Source: Acinetobacter tandoii DSM 14970 = CIP 107469
GTDB taxonomy: Bacteria > Pseudomonadota > Gammaproteobacteria > Pseudomonadales > Moraxellaceae
Length of the DNA: 64,000 nucleotides
Assembly: GCF_000400735.1 (NCBI RefSeq)
Contig: NZ_KE007365.1
Location: 206,188 to 270,187 of the forward strand
Direction: 5' to 3'
In this document: positions 7,881 to 16,538 of the stretch, in pieces
Layout: each line of letters starts with the position of its first letter
How positions within the stretch are numbered: position 1 is the first letter of the stretch
Notes under the pieces: model-generated
Database searches by the model: none
What the model was told of the DNA's origin: nothing
Seen by the model: only the letters and a program-made list of their open reading frames with translations
Made by a program: the position numbers and the translations under genes

Positions 7881-9221
7881 ATGAGAACAATTGAAGTAAA
7901 TCAGATTATTAATCGGGAGAAGCTCTCCCCCCTACAATGGCTCGTTTTTATATTGGGTTTTTTGGTTTTTTTCTGTGATGGTCTAGATACAGGAATTATT
8001 GGCTTTATTGCACCTGCTTAACTGGATGATTGGGGCATTAGCAAACCACAACTGGCACCCGTACTCAGTGCCGCATTGGTTGGTATGTCAATCGGTGCGA
8101 TTATCTCAGGCCCGCTGTCCGATAAGTTTGGTCGTAAAGGCATTATTGTCACAACCACCCTTTTATTCTCGGTGTTTACCATTCTTTGTGGCTTTGCTAG
8201 CTCTACCCAAGAACTGATGATTTACCGTTTTATTACAGGGGTTGGATTAGGTGCAGCCATGCCAAACATCAGTACAATGGTGTCTGAATATATGCCAGTT
8301 AAGCGCAAAGCCTTTCTCACAGGACTCGCAGGTTGTGGTTTTATGTTAGGCATTTCTTGTGGCGGAGTCTTGTCCGCTTATTTACTCGAAGGATTTGGTT
8401 GGTCGAAAGTCATTATTCTTGGCGGTAGTATTCCTTTACTATTGGTCATTGCATTACTGCTTGCTTTACCTGAATCGACACAATCGCTGATTGCACGCAA
8501 CCGCCAAGATAAAGCACTCGCCATCTTAGAAAAAATTCAAGGACATCCGTTTAGCGAACCTGTGAAACTGGTGTTACCACAAACCGAAACCACCAATGAA
8601 AATCCTGTAAAAATTGTATTGGGCAAATACTTATGGGGTTCAAGTATGCTGTGGTTATGCTGTTTTACTAGCCTCTTGGTGTTTTATCTTTTAACTAGTT
8701 GGATGCCAACTATTTTAAAAACAGCGGGCTTTAGTACACAACAATTTAGCTTAATTGCCGCCATCTTCCCTTTTGGTGGTGTAATTGGCGCAACCATCAT
8801 GGGTTGGTATATGGATAAGGTGAATCCAACCACCGTAATCAAATATGCTTACCTCATCGCGTTCGGCTTATTCCTTGTTGCAGGTGTAGTCAGCTCAAAT
8901 ATTCTATTGCTCGGCATCACCATTTTCTTGATTGGTGCACTGCTTGCAGGAGCACAGTCATCACTCCTACCATTAGCAACTATGTTCTATCCAGCCGTTT
9001 GCCGCGCAGTTGGGGTGTCTTGGATGCATGGTATCGGACGGATTGGTGCGATCTTGGGGGCATTCTTTGGTTCACTTATTTTCACCTTTAACCTAAGTTT
9101 AGGTGGCATCTTCTTTGTACTGGCTATCCCAACTTTCATTTCATTTATGGCTTTAACCCTAAAAGTCATTTATGAAAAATCTAAAACTAAAGCAATCTAT
9201 AACTTAGAAAATTCAGTCTAA
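7881..9221 (+). pseudogene. Aromatic acid:H+ symporter (AAHS-type MFS) broken by an in-frame stop
   Basis: The reading frame starts at the ATG at 7881 with an AGGAAG ribosome-binding site and encodes a 12-helix MFS permease of the BenK/PcaK group. The first helix carries FFCDGLDTGIIGF. Codon 47 is TAA (8019-8021) in the place where relatives have a Leu within APAL-DDWGI, consistent with a single TTA to TAA change. The frame is otherwise open for 1.2 kb, including the loop motif GPLSDKFGRKG. A restart at the ATG at 8076 would lack the first helix, so the protein is probably non-functional. It stands divergent from the iif operon and may once have taken up an aromatic intermediate. Confidence 0.8.
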
Positions 9222-9243
9222 ACCATTTGTATATTGCATTAAA

Positions 9244-9276
9244 AAACCCCTGATGAAATTTCTCAATCAGGGGTTT
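9244..9276. terminator. Bidirectional terminator
   Basis: Perfect 10-bp arms aaacccctga (9244-9253) and tcaggggttt (9267-9276) lie between the convergent MFS and AraC genes. Confidence 0.85.
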
Positions 9277-9291
9277 CTTATATCTCATCAT

Positions 9292-10281
9292 TTATTCACG
9301 TGACTTATTTTTAGTTTCACTCGGCTTTTCACCAAACTCCTCTTTATAGTCTTGGGAAAAACGACTGAGGTGGGTAAAACCCCAATCATAAGCCAGTTTT
9401 GAAATCGATAACTTAGCATTCATATTGGCATGACTTAAAATTTTATAAATTTGCTGCAAGCGATATTTGCGCAAAAAGGACATCGGGCTAGTACCATAAT
9501 ATTGCTGAAACTCATCATACAGCTTTGACTTTGAAACACCTGCCAAACGTTGTAAATCATCAGCACGAATATCTTCATGTGCATGCTCAATAATGAAATT
9601 TTTAACTTTGCGAATATAGACCGGCTCTTGTTGCTGTGCCTGTACTTTCAATGCCGCAGAATAATTATGCTCTTGAGAAAGCAATAACGCCTTAATCACA
9701 AAATTTTCATAATCATCAGACAGCATTTGCAAGCCAAAAAAACCATTATTCTGTGCATTAAACTGCAAGAAATTTTGGATGTTTTTCCACCATGCATGAA
9801 TTAATTGAGTTGAATCGATATGCATTTCTGGATTAAAAATAATAGGCTGGTCAATGGACTGATTCAATAAATCCGCCAAAACCATATGCATACTTCGCTC
9901 AGGAATCACGACCTGTAATTTCTGACAATCACGGTTAATAACTAATTCCTGACAATCATTATTCGAGACAATTAACCCTCTATTCTCATCCGAAACATAA
10001 TTTTCACCACGAATACTTAGCGCCTGTTTCCCCTGTAAAGGCAAGCTAATACTGTAAGCTTTTAAATTGGAAATATTGATGGCAACATTTGCACCATAAC
10101 GAATCGTACCAATCGCCATTTTCCGATTGGGCAAACGCATACCATCGTAATGAAAATCTAAGGTATCGCGTGCACTTGTATCTAAACGATGTTCGCCACA
10201 AATGCTCGACATTAAATTCTGTGCAAAATCTGCTTGCCGAGAATAGTGGTTCACATTCATCTGTTGGCTGAGTGATGTCAT
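9292..10281 (-). CDS. AraC-family transcriptional regulator
   Basis: A 329-residue protein with an N-terminal AraC-binding-like sensor domain and a C-terminal double helix-turn-helix (LQRLAGVSKSKLYDEF and LAYDWGFTHLSRFSQDYKEEFG). It is built like the regulator at 1424-2443, so the cluster is flanked by two paralogous regulators. The ATG has an AAAGGA ribosome-binding site. It converges on the broken MFS gene. The target is unknown; an aromatic catabolic operon is likely, and regulators of anthranilate genes have this domain layout. Confidence 0.78.
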   Translation of the reverse strand: MTSLSQQMNVNHYSRQADFAQNLMSSICGEHRLDTSARDTLDFHYDGMRLPNRKMAIGTIRYGANVAINISNLKAYSISLPLQGKQALSIRGENYVSDENRGLIVSNNDCQELVINRDCQKLQVVIPERSMHMVLADLLNQSIDQPIIFNPEMHIDSTQLIHAWWKNIQNFLQFNAQNNGFFGLQMLSDDYENFVIKALLLSQEHNYSAALKVQAQQQEPVYIRKVKNFIIEHAHEDIRADDLQRLAGVSKSKLYDEFQQYYGTSPMSFLRKYRLQQIYKILSHANMNAKLSISKLAYDWGFTHLSRFSQDYKEEFGEKPSETKNKSRE

Positions 10282-10736
10282 ATCCTTTTCACCTAGCTAA
10301 GACCCTATTGCTTAAAACAGCAACTTTTATGCCAATCAAAATCCTTCGATTGGTCATTCTTCTATCCTTTCATTAAAACTATATATCAAGACAGAATCTT
10401 TTTCTTTTTTTAAATGAAAAATTTAATTTTGTGAAATACCTCTAGAGTATATTTTTATATCAAACTGATTCATCCCGTTTGTTTTTGTTATATTTTTTAG
10501 AAGCTTTTCCGACTCCACAATCAGCATTGTACACCCATAAATCCTTTTTCAACGACAAAATATACAGACTTATATTCCAATTGCTTTTTAAAATTCTTAT
10601 CACTAAATAATGCATCAATAATTCTTAAATGTATGCATAATAAAGAAGCATCTATAGTGAATTTAATTATGTGCATAGCAAAATTAGTCTTCTCATATTT
10701 TAGAAACTAACGGGCATATTTTAAATTATCAAAAAA
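10282..10736. other. AT-rich intergenic region without a gene
   Basis: 455 bp between the AraC gene start and the end of the MocR gene. It is very AT-rich and has stop codons in all frames. I see no RNA gene, IS end or clear terminator. It must hold the promoter of the AraC gene. Confidence 0.4.
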
Positions 10737-12212
10737 CTAATACAGAGATTGCGCAAGCTTTTTAATATTTGCTTGTATTTCATCAGGCGTATGTGCTGCA
10801 TAACCAAACAGTACGGCGGGTCTTTGGGATGCGACTTGACAATATCTGGATAAAGGCTGTACAGCTAAACCCACTTTTTCACATTCAATAAGAAATTCTT
10901 TTTCAGTCCAACCATTCTTAAGCCAACAAACTAAATGAATTCCTGAATCGGTAGGCTGTACAGTTAGTACATCTGAAAGATAGGTTTCAATTGCTACAAT
11001 TAAAGCCTGTTGACGTTCGTAGCAGGCTTTACGAACTTTACGTACATGTCGTGCATAATGACCATCTTTAATAAATGCCGCCAGTGCCACCTGTTCCAGA
11101 TAGGAACTACGCGTGTCGGTATAATATTTTGCCAGACTAAAAACTTCAATTAAGGCTTCAGGAACGACCATAAACCCAAGTCGGAATTCAGGAAACATCA
11201 TCTTAGAAAATGTGCCTGCATAAATCACGCGATGCTGTTCATCTAAACCTTGTAATGCTTGTATAGGATGCGTTCCATAACGAAATTCGCTATTGTAGTC
11301 GTCTTCAAAGATCCATTTTTGATATTGGGTAGCCCAGTCCAATAAAGCAAATCGGCGAGCAAGGCTCAGAGTGTCACCAAGTGGAAATTGATGTGAGGGA
11401 GCTGTGTAAATGAGTTGGCTTTCAGCATGGTCATGAATAATTTCTTCAACTCTCATCCCCTCCTCATCACTAGTAATAGGGTTTACTATGGCACCAAAAC
11501 TACGGAATATATTTAAGGCTGCGTCATAACCCGGCTCATCTAAACACACTTGGTCATTTGGCTGTAACAGCGCATATGCAGCCAAATGAATTGCCTGTTG
11601 TGTTCCATTCACAATCAGAATTTGTTCTTCCTGACAGTTTAATCCTCGTGTTGACTTAACATAATGACAAATTGCCTGACGTAAAGGCAGATAGCCTCGG
11701 GGATCATGGAATTGGCCTAATTGATAATAAGATTGTCGCCATGCACGCCCTAATAATTTACCCCAAAGTTCATGTGGAAATAAGTCGACACAGCCTACAC
11801 CCACATGAAATATTTTCTTCTCTTGACTTGTTAATGTCTGCTTATTCCAATGAAGCAACAAATTAGTGAAATGTGGATTAATGTTGATGCTTTGCGTAGG
11901 TTGAGATTTTGTCTGGGTTATATCGTTTTGAATTTGAATTAATTGGTCTGGAATGACGGCAGCAACATAAGTTCCTGAACTTGGTTTAGTGACTAAATAG
12001 CCTTCATCGAGCAAACGTTCTAATCCCGCCAATACAGAATTACGGGAAATGGACATCATCTCTGCCAAATTGCGACTTGAGGGTAGTTTTGTTCCCCCAG
12101 ATAGACGGCCTTCTAGAATTGCATCTCGTAAAACACAATATAAACCATCTTTTATGGGTTGCCCTTTAGGCAAAATTAAATGTGGAAAATAAGCAGAAGA
12201 TGACGTTGTCAT
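10737..12212 (-). CDS. MocR-family regulator (GntR HTH plus aminotransferase-like domain)
   Basis: The 491-residue protein has an N-terminal GntR winged helix (residues ~15-80: LPSSRNLAEMMSISRNSV) and a fold-type I aminotransferase domain. The PLP-binding Lys is in AGTFSKMMFPEFRLG and the FEDDYNSEFRY motif is intact, so PLP binding is likely. It is divergent from the BenE-type transporter. A 45-bp tripartite operator sits 6 nt before the ATG and a second copy lies before the GNAT gene at 13688, so both genes are probable targets. No Shine-Dalgarno sequence is seen. Confidence 0.88.
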   Translation of the reverse strand: MTTSSSAYFPHLILPKGQPIKDGLYCVLRDAILEGRLSGGTKLPSSRNLAEMMSISRNSVLAGLERLLDEGYLVTKPSSGTYVAAVIPDQLIQIQNDITQTKSQPTQSININPHFTNLLLHWNKQTLTSQEKKIFHVGVGCVDLFPHELWGKLLGRAWRQSYYQLGQFHDPRGYLPLRQAICHYVKSTRGLNCQEEQILIVNGTQQAIHLAAYALLQPNDQVCLDEPGYDAALNIFRSFGAIVNPITSDEEGMRVEEIIHDHAESQLIYTAPSHQFPLGDTLSLARRFALLDWATQYQKWIFEDDYNSEFRYGTHPIQALQGLDEQHRVIYAGTFSKMMFPEFRLGFMVVPEALIEVFSLAKYYTDTRSSYLEQVALAAFIKDGHYARHVRKVRKACYERQQALIVAIETYLSDVLTVQPTDSGIHLVCWLKNGWTEKEFLIECEKVGLAVQPLSRYCQVASQRPAVLFGYAAHTPDEIQANIKKLAQSLY

Positions 12213-12218
12213 AGTGAA

Positions 12219-12263
12219 CTGGTACTTCTAAAAACACCCAAACTGTATCTTATGACAATACCA
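12219..12263 (+). promoter_or_regulatory. Tripartite MocR operator between the MocR and benE genes
   Basis: 45 bp with half-sites ctggtact (12219-12226), ctgtatct (12243-12250) in the same orientation and aatacca (12257-12263) inverted. It matches the element at 13584-13628 at 35 of 45 positions by eye. It lies 6 nt from the MocR ATG and 54 nt from benE. Confidence 0.65.
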
Positions 12264-12317
12264 TGATTAAAAATACACTCAACGCTTTCATGGTTAAAGT
12301 TTTCAGAGGTTGGGGTT

Positions 12318-13481
12318 ATGTCGGTTCGACTCGCAGTTTTTCACCGTTATTCCAAGGATTTACTCCCTCCTATTTTGGCAGGATTAATTTCGGTAATTGT
12401 CAATTATGGGAGTACATTCATTTTAATCTTCCAAGCAGCACAAATGGCAGGACTTAGCCCAGAGCTTACAGCTTCATGGGTATGGTCAATTTCTATTGGT
12501 GTTGGTATTACTGGAATATTATTAAGTTGGTACACTCGAGAACCCATCATTACGGCATGGTCTACTCCTGCTGCTGCATTTCTCATTACTGCTCTTGCAA
12601 CTATTCCCTATGCTGAAGCGATTGGCGCATATTTACTTTCTGCCTTAGCCTTCGTAATTTTAGGAGTTACTGGTTATTTTGAAAAACTGATTCGCCTCAT
12701 TCCTGTAAGTATTGCGTCAGGTTTGTTGGCAGGGATTTTATTACAATTTGGTATAACTGCCTTTACCAACACCATAATCGACCCACTTCTGACCCTGTCA
12801 TTATTTCTAATTTATCTGGTTGTTAAACGTTTTTCTGCACGATATGCCATCGTCAGTGTTTTGGTTTTTGGTTTTATTTTTTTAATCATTCAGACTCGAA
12901 TTGATTTTGCAGGATTTGAATTGAAATTAGCCTCACCGATTCTGACTGCTCCTGATTTTTCCATCAATTCCACATTAAGTATTGCCATGCCTTTATTTTT
13001 AATCACATTAACAGGGCAATATATGCCAGGTTTACTGGTCTTAAAAAATGATGGATTTAAAACCAATGCCAAACCCATTCTTATTGTCACAGGTTTAGGT
13101 TCCTTCATCATGGCACCCTTTGGCGCTCACGCATTTAATCTTGCAGCAATTACCGCTGCAATCTGTACAGGTAAGGAATCTCATGAAGATCCTTCTAAAC
13201 GCTGGATAGCAGGAATTGCTGCGGGGATATTTTATATTTTGGTTGGGATTTTTGGCGTCACACTGGCTGCAATATTTACAGCATTTCCAATAACTTTTAT
13301 TAGTACGCTGGCAGGTCTTGCCTTGTTAGGCACTATTACAGGAAGTCTAACCAATGCTATGAGTGATATTGAAAGCCGTGAAGCAGCTTTAATTACCTTT
13401 CTTGCCAGTGCTGCCAATATTACATTATTGGGGATTGATTTTAGGCTTAATCGCTTATTGTGTCTTGAATGGAAAATTTAA
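12318..13481 (+). CDS. benE: BenE-family membrane transporter with a frameshifted C-terminus
   Basis: A 387-residue polytopic membrane protein of the benzoate/H+ symporter (BenE) family: a long run of hydrophobic helices and the conserved segment FGAHAFNLAAITAAICTG. The last ~17 residues, after ITLLG, are not BenE-like. In the +1 frame the DNA from 13432 reads GLILGLIAYCVLNGK and runs to a TAG at 13522-13524, which is the expected last helix. The family sequence usually has an extra short stretch here (GIGSAFW), so a small deletion probably shifted the frame. The last helix is thus lost. The context with MocR and GNAT suggests a substrate other than benzoate is possible. Confidence 0.75.
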   Translation: MSVRLAVFHRYSKDLLPPILAGLISVIVNYGSTFILIFQAAQMAGLSPELTASWVWSISIGVGITGILLSWYTREPIITAWSTPAAAFLITALATIPYAEAIGAYLLSALAFVILGVTGYFEKLIRLIPVSIASGLLAGILLQFGITAFTNTIIDPLLTLSLFLIYLVVKRFSARYAIVSVLVFGFIFLIIQTRIDFAGFELKLASPILTAPDFSINSTLSIAMPLFLITLTGQYMPGLLVLKNDGFKTNAKPILIVTGLGSFIMAPFGAHAFNLAAITAAICTGKESHEDPSKRWIAGIAAGIFYILVGIFGVTLAAIFTAFPITFISTLAGLALLGTITGSLTNAMSDIESREAALITFLASAANITLLGIDFRLNRLLCLEWKI

Positions 13482-13583
13482 GCGATTTGTTTCGGATAAT
13501 TTTATAAAAACGGTGAATGATTAGAAATCTTCAATATGCTGTTAGAAGTATCTTTTCACGGCGTTTGGTATAAAAAACTTAAA

Positions 13584-13628
13584 CTGGTACTGTAAAAAAT
13601 ACAAAAACCGTATCTTAAAACAGTACCA
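13584..13628 (+). promoter_or_regulatory. Second copy of the MocR tripartite operator, before the GNAT gene
   Basis: Half-sites ctggtact (13584-13591), ccgtatct (13608-13615) and inverted agtacca (13622-13628); the outer pair tggtactg/cagtacca is a perfect inverted repeat. It lies 59 nt before the ATG at 13688 and ties this gene to the MocR regulator at 10737-12212. Confidence 0.65.
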
Positions 13629-13687
13629 TATCAAGATTATGCTTTACCCATCAATTTTTAATCACCAAAAATGATGGGAACATCACT

Positions 13688-14140
13688 ATGCAAAAGCACA
13701 ATATTCAAGTAACACCAGCGCAGTATCAAGACTATCAACAATGGCTACCGTATTGGCTTGCCTATCAAGAATTTTATAAAGTTAATTTATCTCATGAAGT
13801 TACACAAACCACATGGCAACGCTTTTTTGATGATGCTGAACCTGTGTACTGTGCTGTTGCCAAAGAGGGCGACAAAGTTTTAGGCTTTGTCCATTATGTG
13901 ATTCACCGCTCAACATGGGCAGAAACAGACTATTGTTATTTAGAGGACTTATATGTATCGCCTGAAGCACGTGGGCAACACGTCGGGAAACGTTTAATAG
14001 AATATGTCCAAAAACAAGCGCGGACTCAAAAGTGTGATCGTTTATATTGGCATACTCAAGAGACAAACCAGACTGCTCAGAAACTTTATAACTGGATCGC
14101 TGAAAAACCAGGAATTATTGAGTATCGTATGCCTTTATAA
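13688..14140 (+). CDS. GNAT-family N-acetyltransferase
   Basis: 150 residues covering one GNAT domain. The acetyl-CoA-binding motif A is EDLYVSPEARGQHVGKRLIEYV (R/Q-x-x-G-x-G/A type), followed by the C-terminal LYWHTQETNQTAQKLY, where the Asn and Tyr are conserved. Such proteins acetylate amines, amino acids or antibiotics; the substrate cannot be told. The shared operator suggests control by the MocR regulator together with the BenE-type transporter, so they may act on the same amine-containing compound (inference). Confidence 0.85.
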   Translation: MQKHNIQVTPAQYQDYQQWLPYWLAYQEFYKVNLSHEVTQTTWQRFFDDAEPVYCAVAKEGDKVLGFVHYVIHRSTWAETDYCYLEDLYVSPEARGQHVGKRLIEYVQKQARTQKCDRLYWHTQETNQTAQKLYNWIAEKPGIIEYRMPL

Positions 14141-14154
14141 TTAGGTTATGTAGC

Positions 14155-14183
14155 AAAGCCAAAGTCCACAAGATTTTGGCTTT
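14155..14183. terminator. Bidirectional terminator
   Basis: Perfect 9-bp arms aaagccaaa (14155-14163) and tttggcttt (14175-14183) followed by T-rich sequence, between the convergent GNAT and MocR genes. Confidence 0.75.
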
Positions 14184-14196
14184 TATATTTTTCAAC

Positions 14197-15645
14197 TTAC
14201 AATTCAGTCATGAAAATTTGATGTAATGTTTGAATAATCTTGGTTATTTCAGTTTCATTCAGTGCAGCAAAGCCAAAACGTATGTGAAAATAATCTAAGC
14301 TGGTATTTTCTACACGAGAACCAAAGCAATATTCAGAATCGATCTGCAAATGACTTAAAGCTTCAGCATAGTAAGTTTGATAAGCTAGATTAAACCGCAC
14401 CCATAATGCCATTCCCCCTGCTGGTGCAGTAATTTCAACGTTGTCCTGAAAAAATTGCTGAAAAGTCATCACGGCAAAATCTCGACGGTGTTGATAAATT
14501 TTGCGCATCTTCCGTGTGTGCCGCTTGATTTCACCTTGTTGCATCAACTCTGCAATCGCCAGTTCTGTAATGGCATTGCCCTGCTTATCAATAAGTAAAA
14601 TATCCTGTTTCATGGCTTGGATAATTTCCAAATCAGCAACCACATAGCCCACCCTTAAACTTGGTGCAAAGACTTTGGACAATGAACCGATATGAATCAC
14701 TTTTTCAGCCGCAGGTAAACTGATTAAAGGAGGAATTGGACGACTGTCATAGTGGAATTCGTGATCATAATCATCTTCAATAATATAAAAATCAAAAGTT
14801 TTAGATAGTTCCAAAAGCTTTAGTCGCCGATCCATCGACATGGAAACAGTCGTTGGATATTGATGATGTGGCGTAGTGTATACTGCTGCAACCGAATGAT
14901 TTTTCAGTATTTCTGTTAAGTGTTCGGTATCTAGACCATGTTGATCTAATCTGACCCGCACAATTTGAAAATGGTTGGATAGGAAAGTTTCCACTGCTGG
15001 TGGATAAGACCACTGCTCCACGACAATGACTTGACCTTGTACTTGTGGCTTGGCAAGCACTCGAGCTGCAAGGAAAATCCCCATTTGGCTTCCGCGAACC
15101 ACACAAATATGCTGAATTGTGGTCTGAATAAATCGCTCCATTGACAACATATTTAATAAGGCTTGACGTAATTCCAGCGCTCCTTGCGGGTCACCATACC
15201 CCATAATTTGCTGCCTCGTCACCTTAATCAAGGCATGACGATAAGCACGCGAAAATAACTCATATGGAATCAGCCGAGTATCAGGAATCCCATCATTTTT
15301 AATCGCCGTTTCCTGTGGAGTAGATAATTCAGTAGAAATTTGAGCTGATGTCATTATAGCTAATGCTGAGTCAAGTTTGAGATCGGGTAACTGTTCAGAA
15401 ATAAACGTCCCTTGTCTTGGCTTTGAGACTAACCAGCCCTGAGCTTCTAAATCTTCATAAACGGATTGTACTGTTTTCCGATTAATTCCCAACTCATCCG
15501 CTAAGGTCCGCGAACCTTGCAAACGTGTGCCCTGCTTTAATCGCCCTGACAAGATTTCCTGAATAATCTGGTTTGTCAGTTTAAGAAAAATGGTTTTTTC
15601 TTTACGTTCAGCTAGATGTAGTCGCATTTCCCACGATTGTTGCAT
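14197..15645 (-). CDS. MocR-family regulator (GntR HTH plus aminotransferase-like domain)
   Basis: A 482-residue protein from the ATG at 15645. It has a GntR winged helix (GSRTLADELGINRKTVQSVYEDL) and an aminotransferase domain with IIEDDYDHEFHY and the PLP Lys in HIGSLSKVFAPSLRVGY. The frame is open upstream to a TTG at 15729, but the operator at 15652-15695 would then lie inside the gene. The 6-nt gap between operator and ATG equals that of the MocR gene at 12212, which supports the shorter start. It is divergent from the two aldolase genes and probably controls them. Confidence 0.85.
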   Translation of the reverse strand: MQQSWEMRLHLAERKEKTIFLKLTNQIIQEILSGRLKQGTRLQGSRTLADELGINRKTVQSVYEDLEAQGWLVSKPRQGTFISEQLPDLKLDSALAIMTSAQISTELSTPQETAIKNDGIPDTRLIPYELFSRAYRHALIKVTRQQIMGYGDPQGALELRQALLNMLSMERFIQTTIQHICVVRGSQMGIFLAARVLAKPQVQGQVIVVEQWSYPPAVETFLSNHFQIVRVRLDQHGLDTEHLTEILKNHSVAAVYTTPHHQYPTTVSMSMDRRLKLLELSKTFDFYIIEDDYDHEFHYDSRPIPPLISLPAAEKVIHIGSLSKVFAPSLRVGYVVADLEIIQAMKQDILLIDKQGNAITELAIAELMQQGEIKRHTRKMRKIYQHRRDFAVMTFQQFFQDNVEITAPAGGMALWVRFNLAYQTYYAEALSHLQIDSEYCFGSRVENTSLDYFHIRFGFAALNETEITKIIQTLHQIFMTEL

Positions 15646-15651
15646 GATTAT

Positions 15652-15695
15652 CTGGACCATATAAGTTTTAAAAACTGGATATTTTCTACCATCCA
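15652..15695 (+). promoter_or_regulatory. Tripartite MocR operator before the aldolase operon
   Basis: Half-sites ctggacc (15652-15658) and ctggata (15675-15681) are direct repeats 23 bp apart, followed by an inverted ccatcca (15689-15695). Layout and distance to both flanking genes (6 nt to MocR, 55 nt to the aldolase gene) repeat those at 12219-12263. Confidence 0.55.
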
Positions 15696-15750
15696 CAAGT
15701 TTCTTATTCTGCCCATGTCCAAATGACAAATCAACCGAATAGGAGGTCTT

Positions 15751-16536
15751 ATGGAAACTGCACTACTTGATAAACAGCAGCTCATGCACAACGCTCAACA
15801 AAGTATGCAACAACATTTTCAAGATGAAGACTACACCGATCCACAAAAACTGGCCTTAACTTGCCGTATTTTATTTGATCATGGTCATGATGCTGGACTT
15901 GCTGGACAAATCACCAGCCGAACCGATAAAGGGAATACCTTTATTACTCAACGTTTTGGTCTAGGCTTTGATGAAATCACTGCGGCCAACTTATTAGAAG
16001 TAGATCAAGACCTGAAACCTTTAAATGGCGAAGGAATGGCAAACCCAGCCAACCGTTTTCATACTTGGATTTATAAAGAACATCCCGAAGTGAATTGTAT
16101 TATTCACACCCATCCAACGCATGTCGCTGCGTTGTCTATGCTCCGTGTGCCACTCGTTATCTCACATATGGATACCTGTGCTTTGTACGAAGATTGTTCT
16201 TTCGTTGGAGATTGGCCTGGTGTTCCTGTTGGCAATGAAGAAGGGATCTTTATTTCTTCAGCATTGGGTGAAAATCGTGCTGTTTTATTGTCTCACCATG
16301 GACAGTTGGTCACAGGAAAAACCATCGAGGAAGCTTGTAATCTCGCGATTTTGATTGAACGTGCGGCACGCTTACAACTTTTGGCCATGGCGGCAGGTCA
16401 AATTCAACAGATTCCACACGACTTAGCCAAAGAAGCGCACGACTGGGTGTCTACAGATAAACGTAACAAAATCAATTTCGCTTATTACGCTCGTAAAGCT
16501 TTGAAAAATCACTCAGATTGCATTAAAGGAGAATAA
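15751..16536 (+). CDS. Class II aldolase/adducin-family protein
   Basis: 261 residues. The metal-binding His pair is in IIHTHPTHVAAL and a further His in LSHHGQLVTGKTIEEA, the normal layout of fuculose-phosphate-aldolase-like proteins. They cleave aldol bonds or decarboxylate with a divalent metal. A strong AGGAGG ribosome-binding site precedes the ATG. The next gene follows after 2 bp, so the two are one operon under the divergent MocR regulator. Substrate unknown: the sequence lacks features that would name a sugar phosphate. Confidence 0.82.
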   Translation: METALLDKQQLMHNAQQSMQQHFQDEDYTDPQKLALTCRILFDHGHDAGLAGQITSRTDKGNTFITQRFGLGFDEITAANLLEVDQDLKPLNGEGMANPANRFHTWIYKEHPEVNCIIHTHPTHVAALSMLRVPLVISHMDTCALYEDCSFVGDWPGVPVGNEEGIFISSALGENRAVLLSHHGQLVTGKTIEEACNLAILIERAARLQLLAMAAGQIQQIPHDLAKEAHDWVSTDKRNKINFAYYARKALKNHSDCIKGE

Positions 16537-16538
16537 CC

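Noticed and set aside
15646-15729. Longer start (TTG at 15729) for the second MocR gene
   Set aside because: It would place the operator inside the gene and leave only 21 bp for the divergent promoter. The ATG at 15645 fits the geometry seen at the other two MocR genes.
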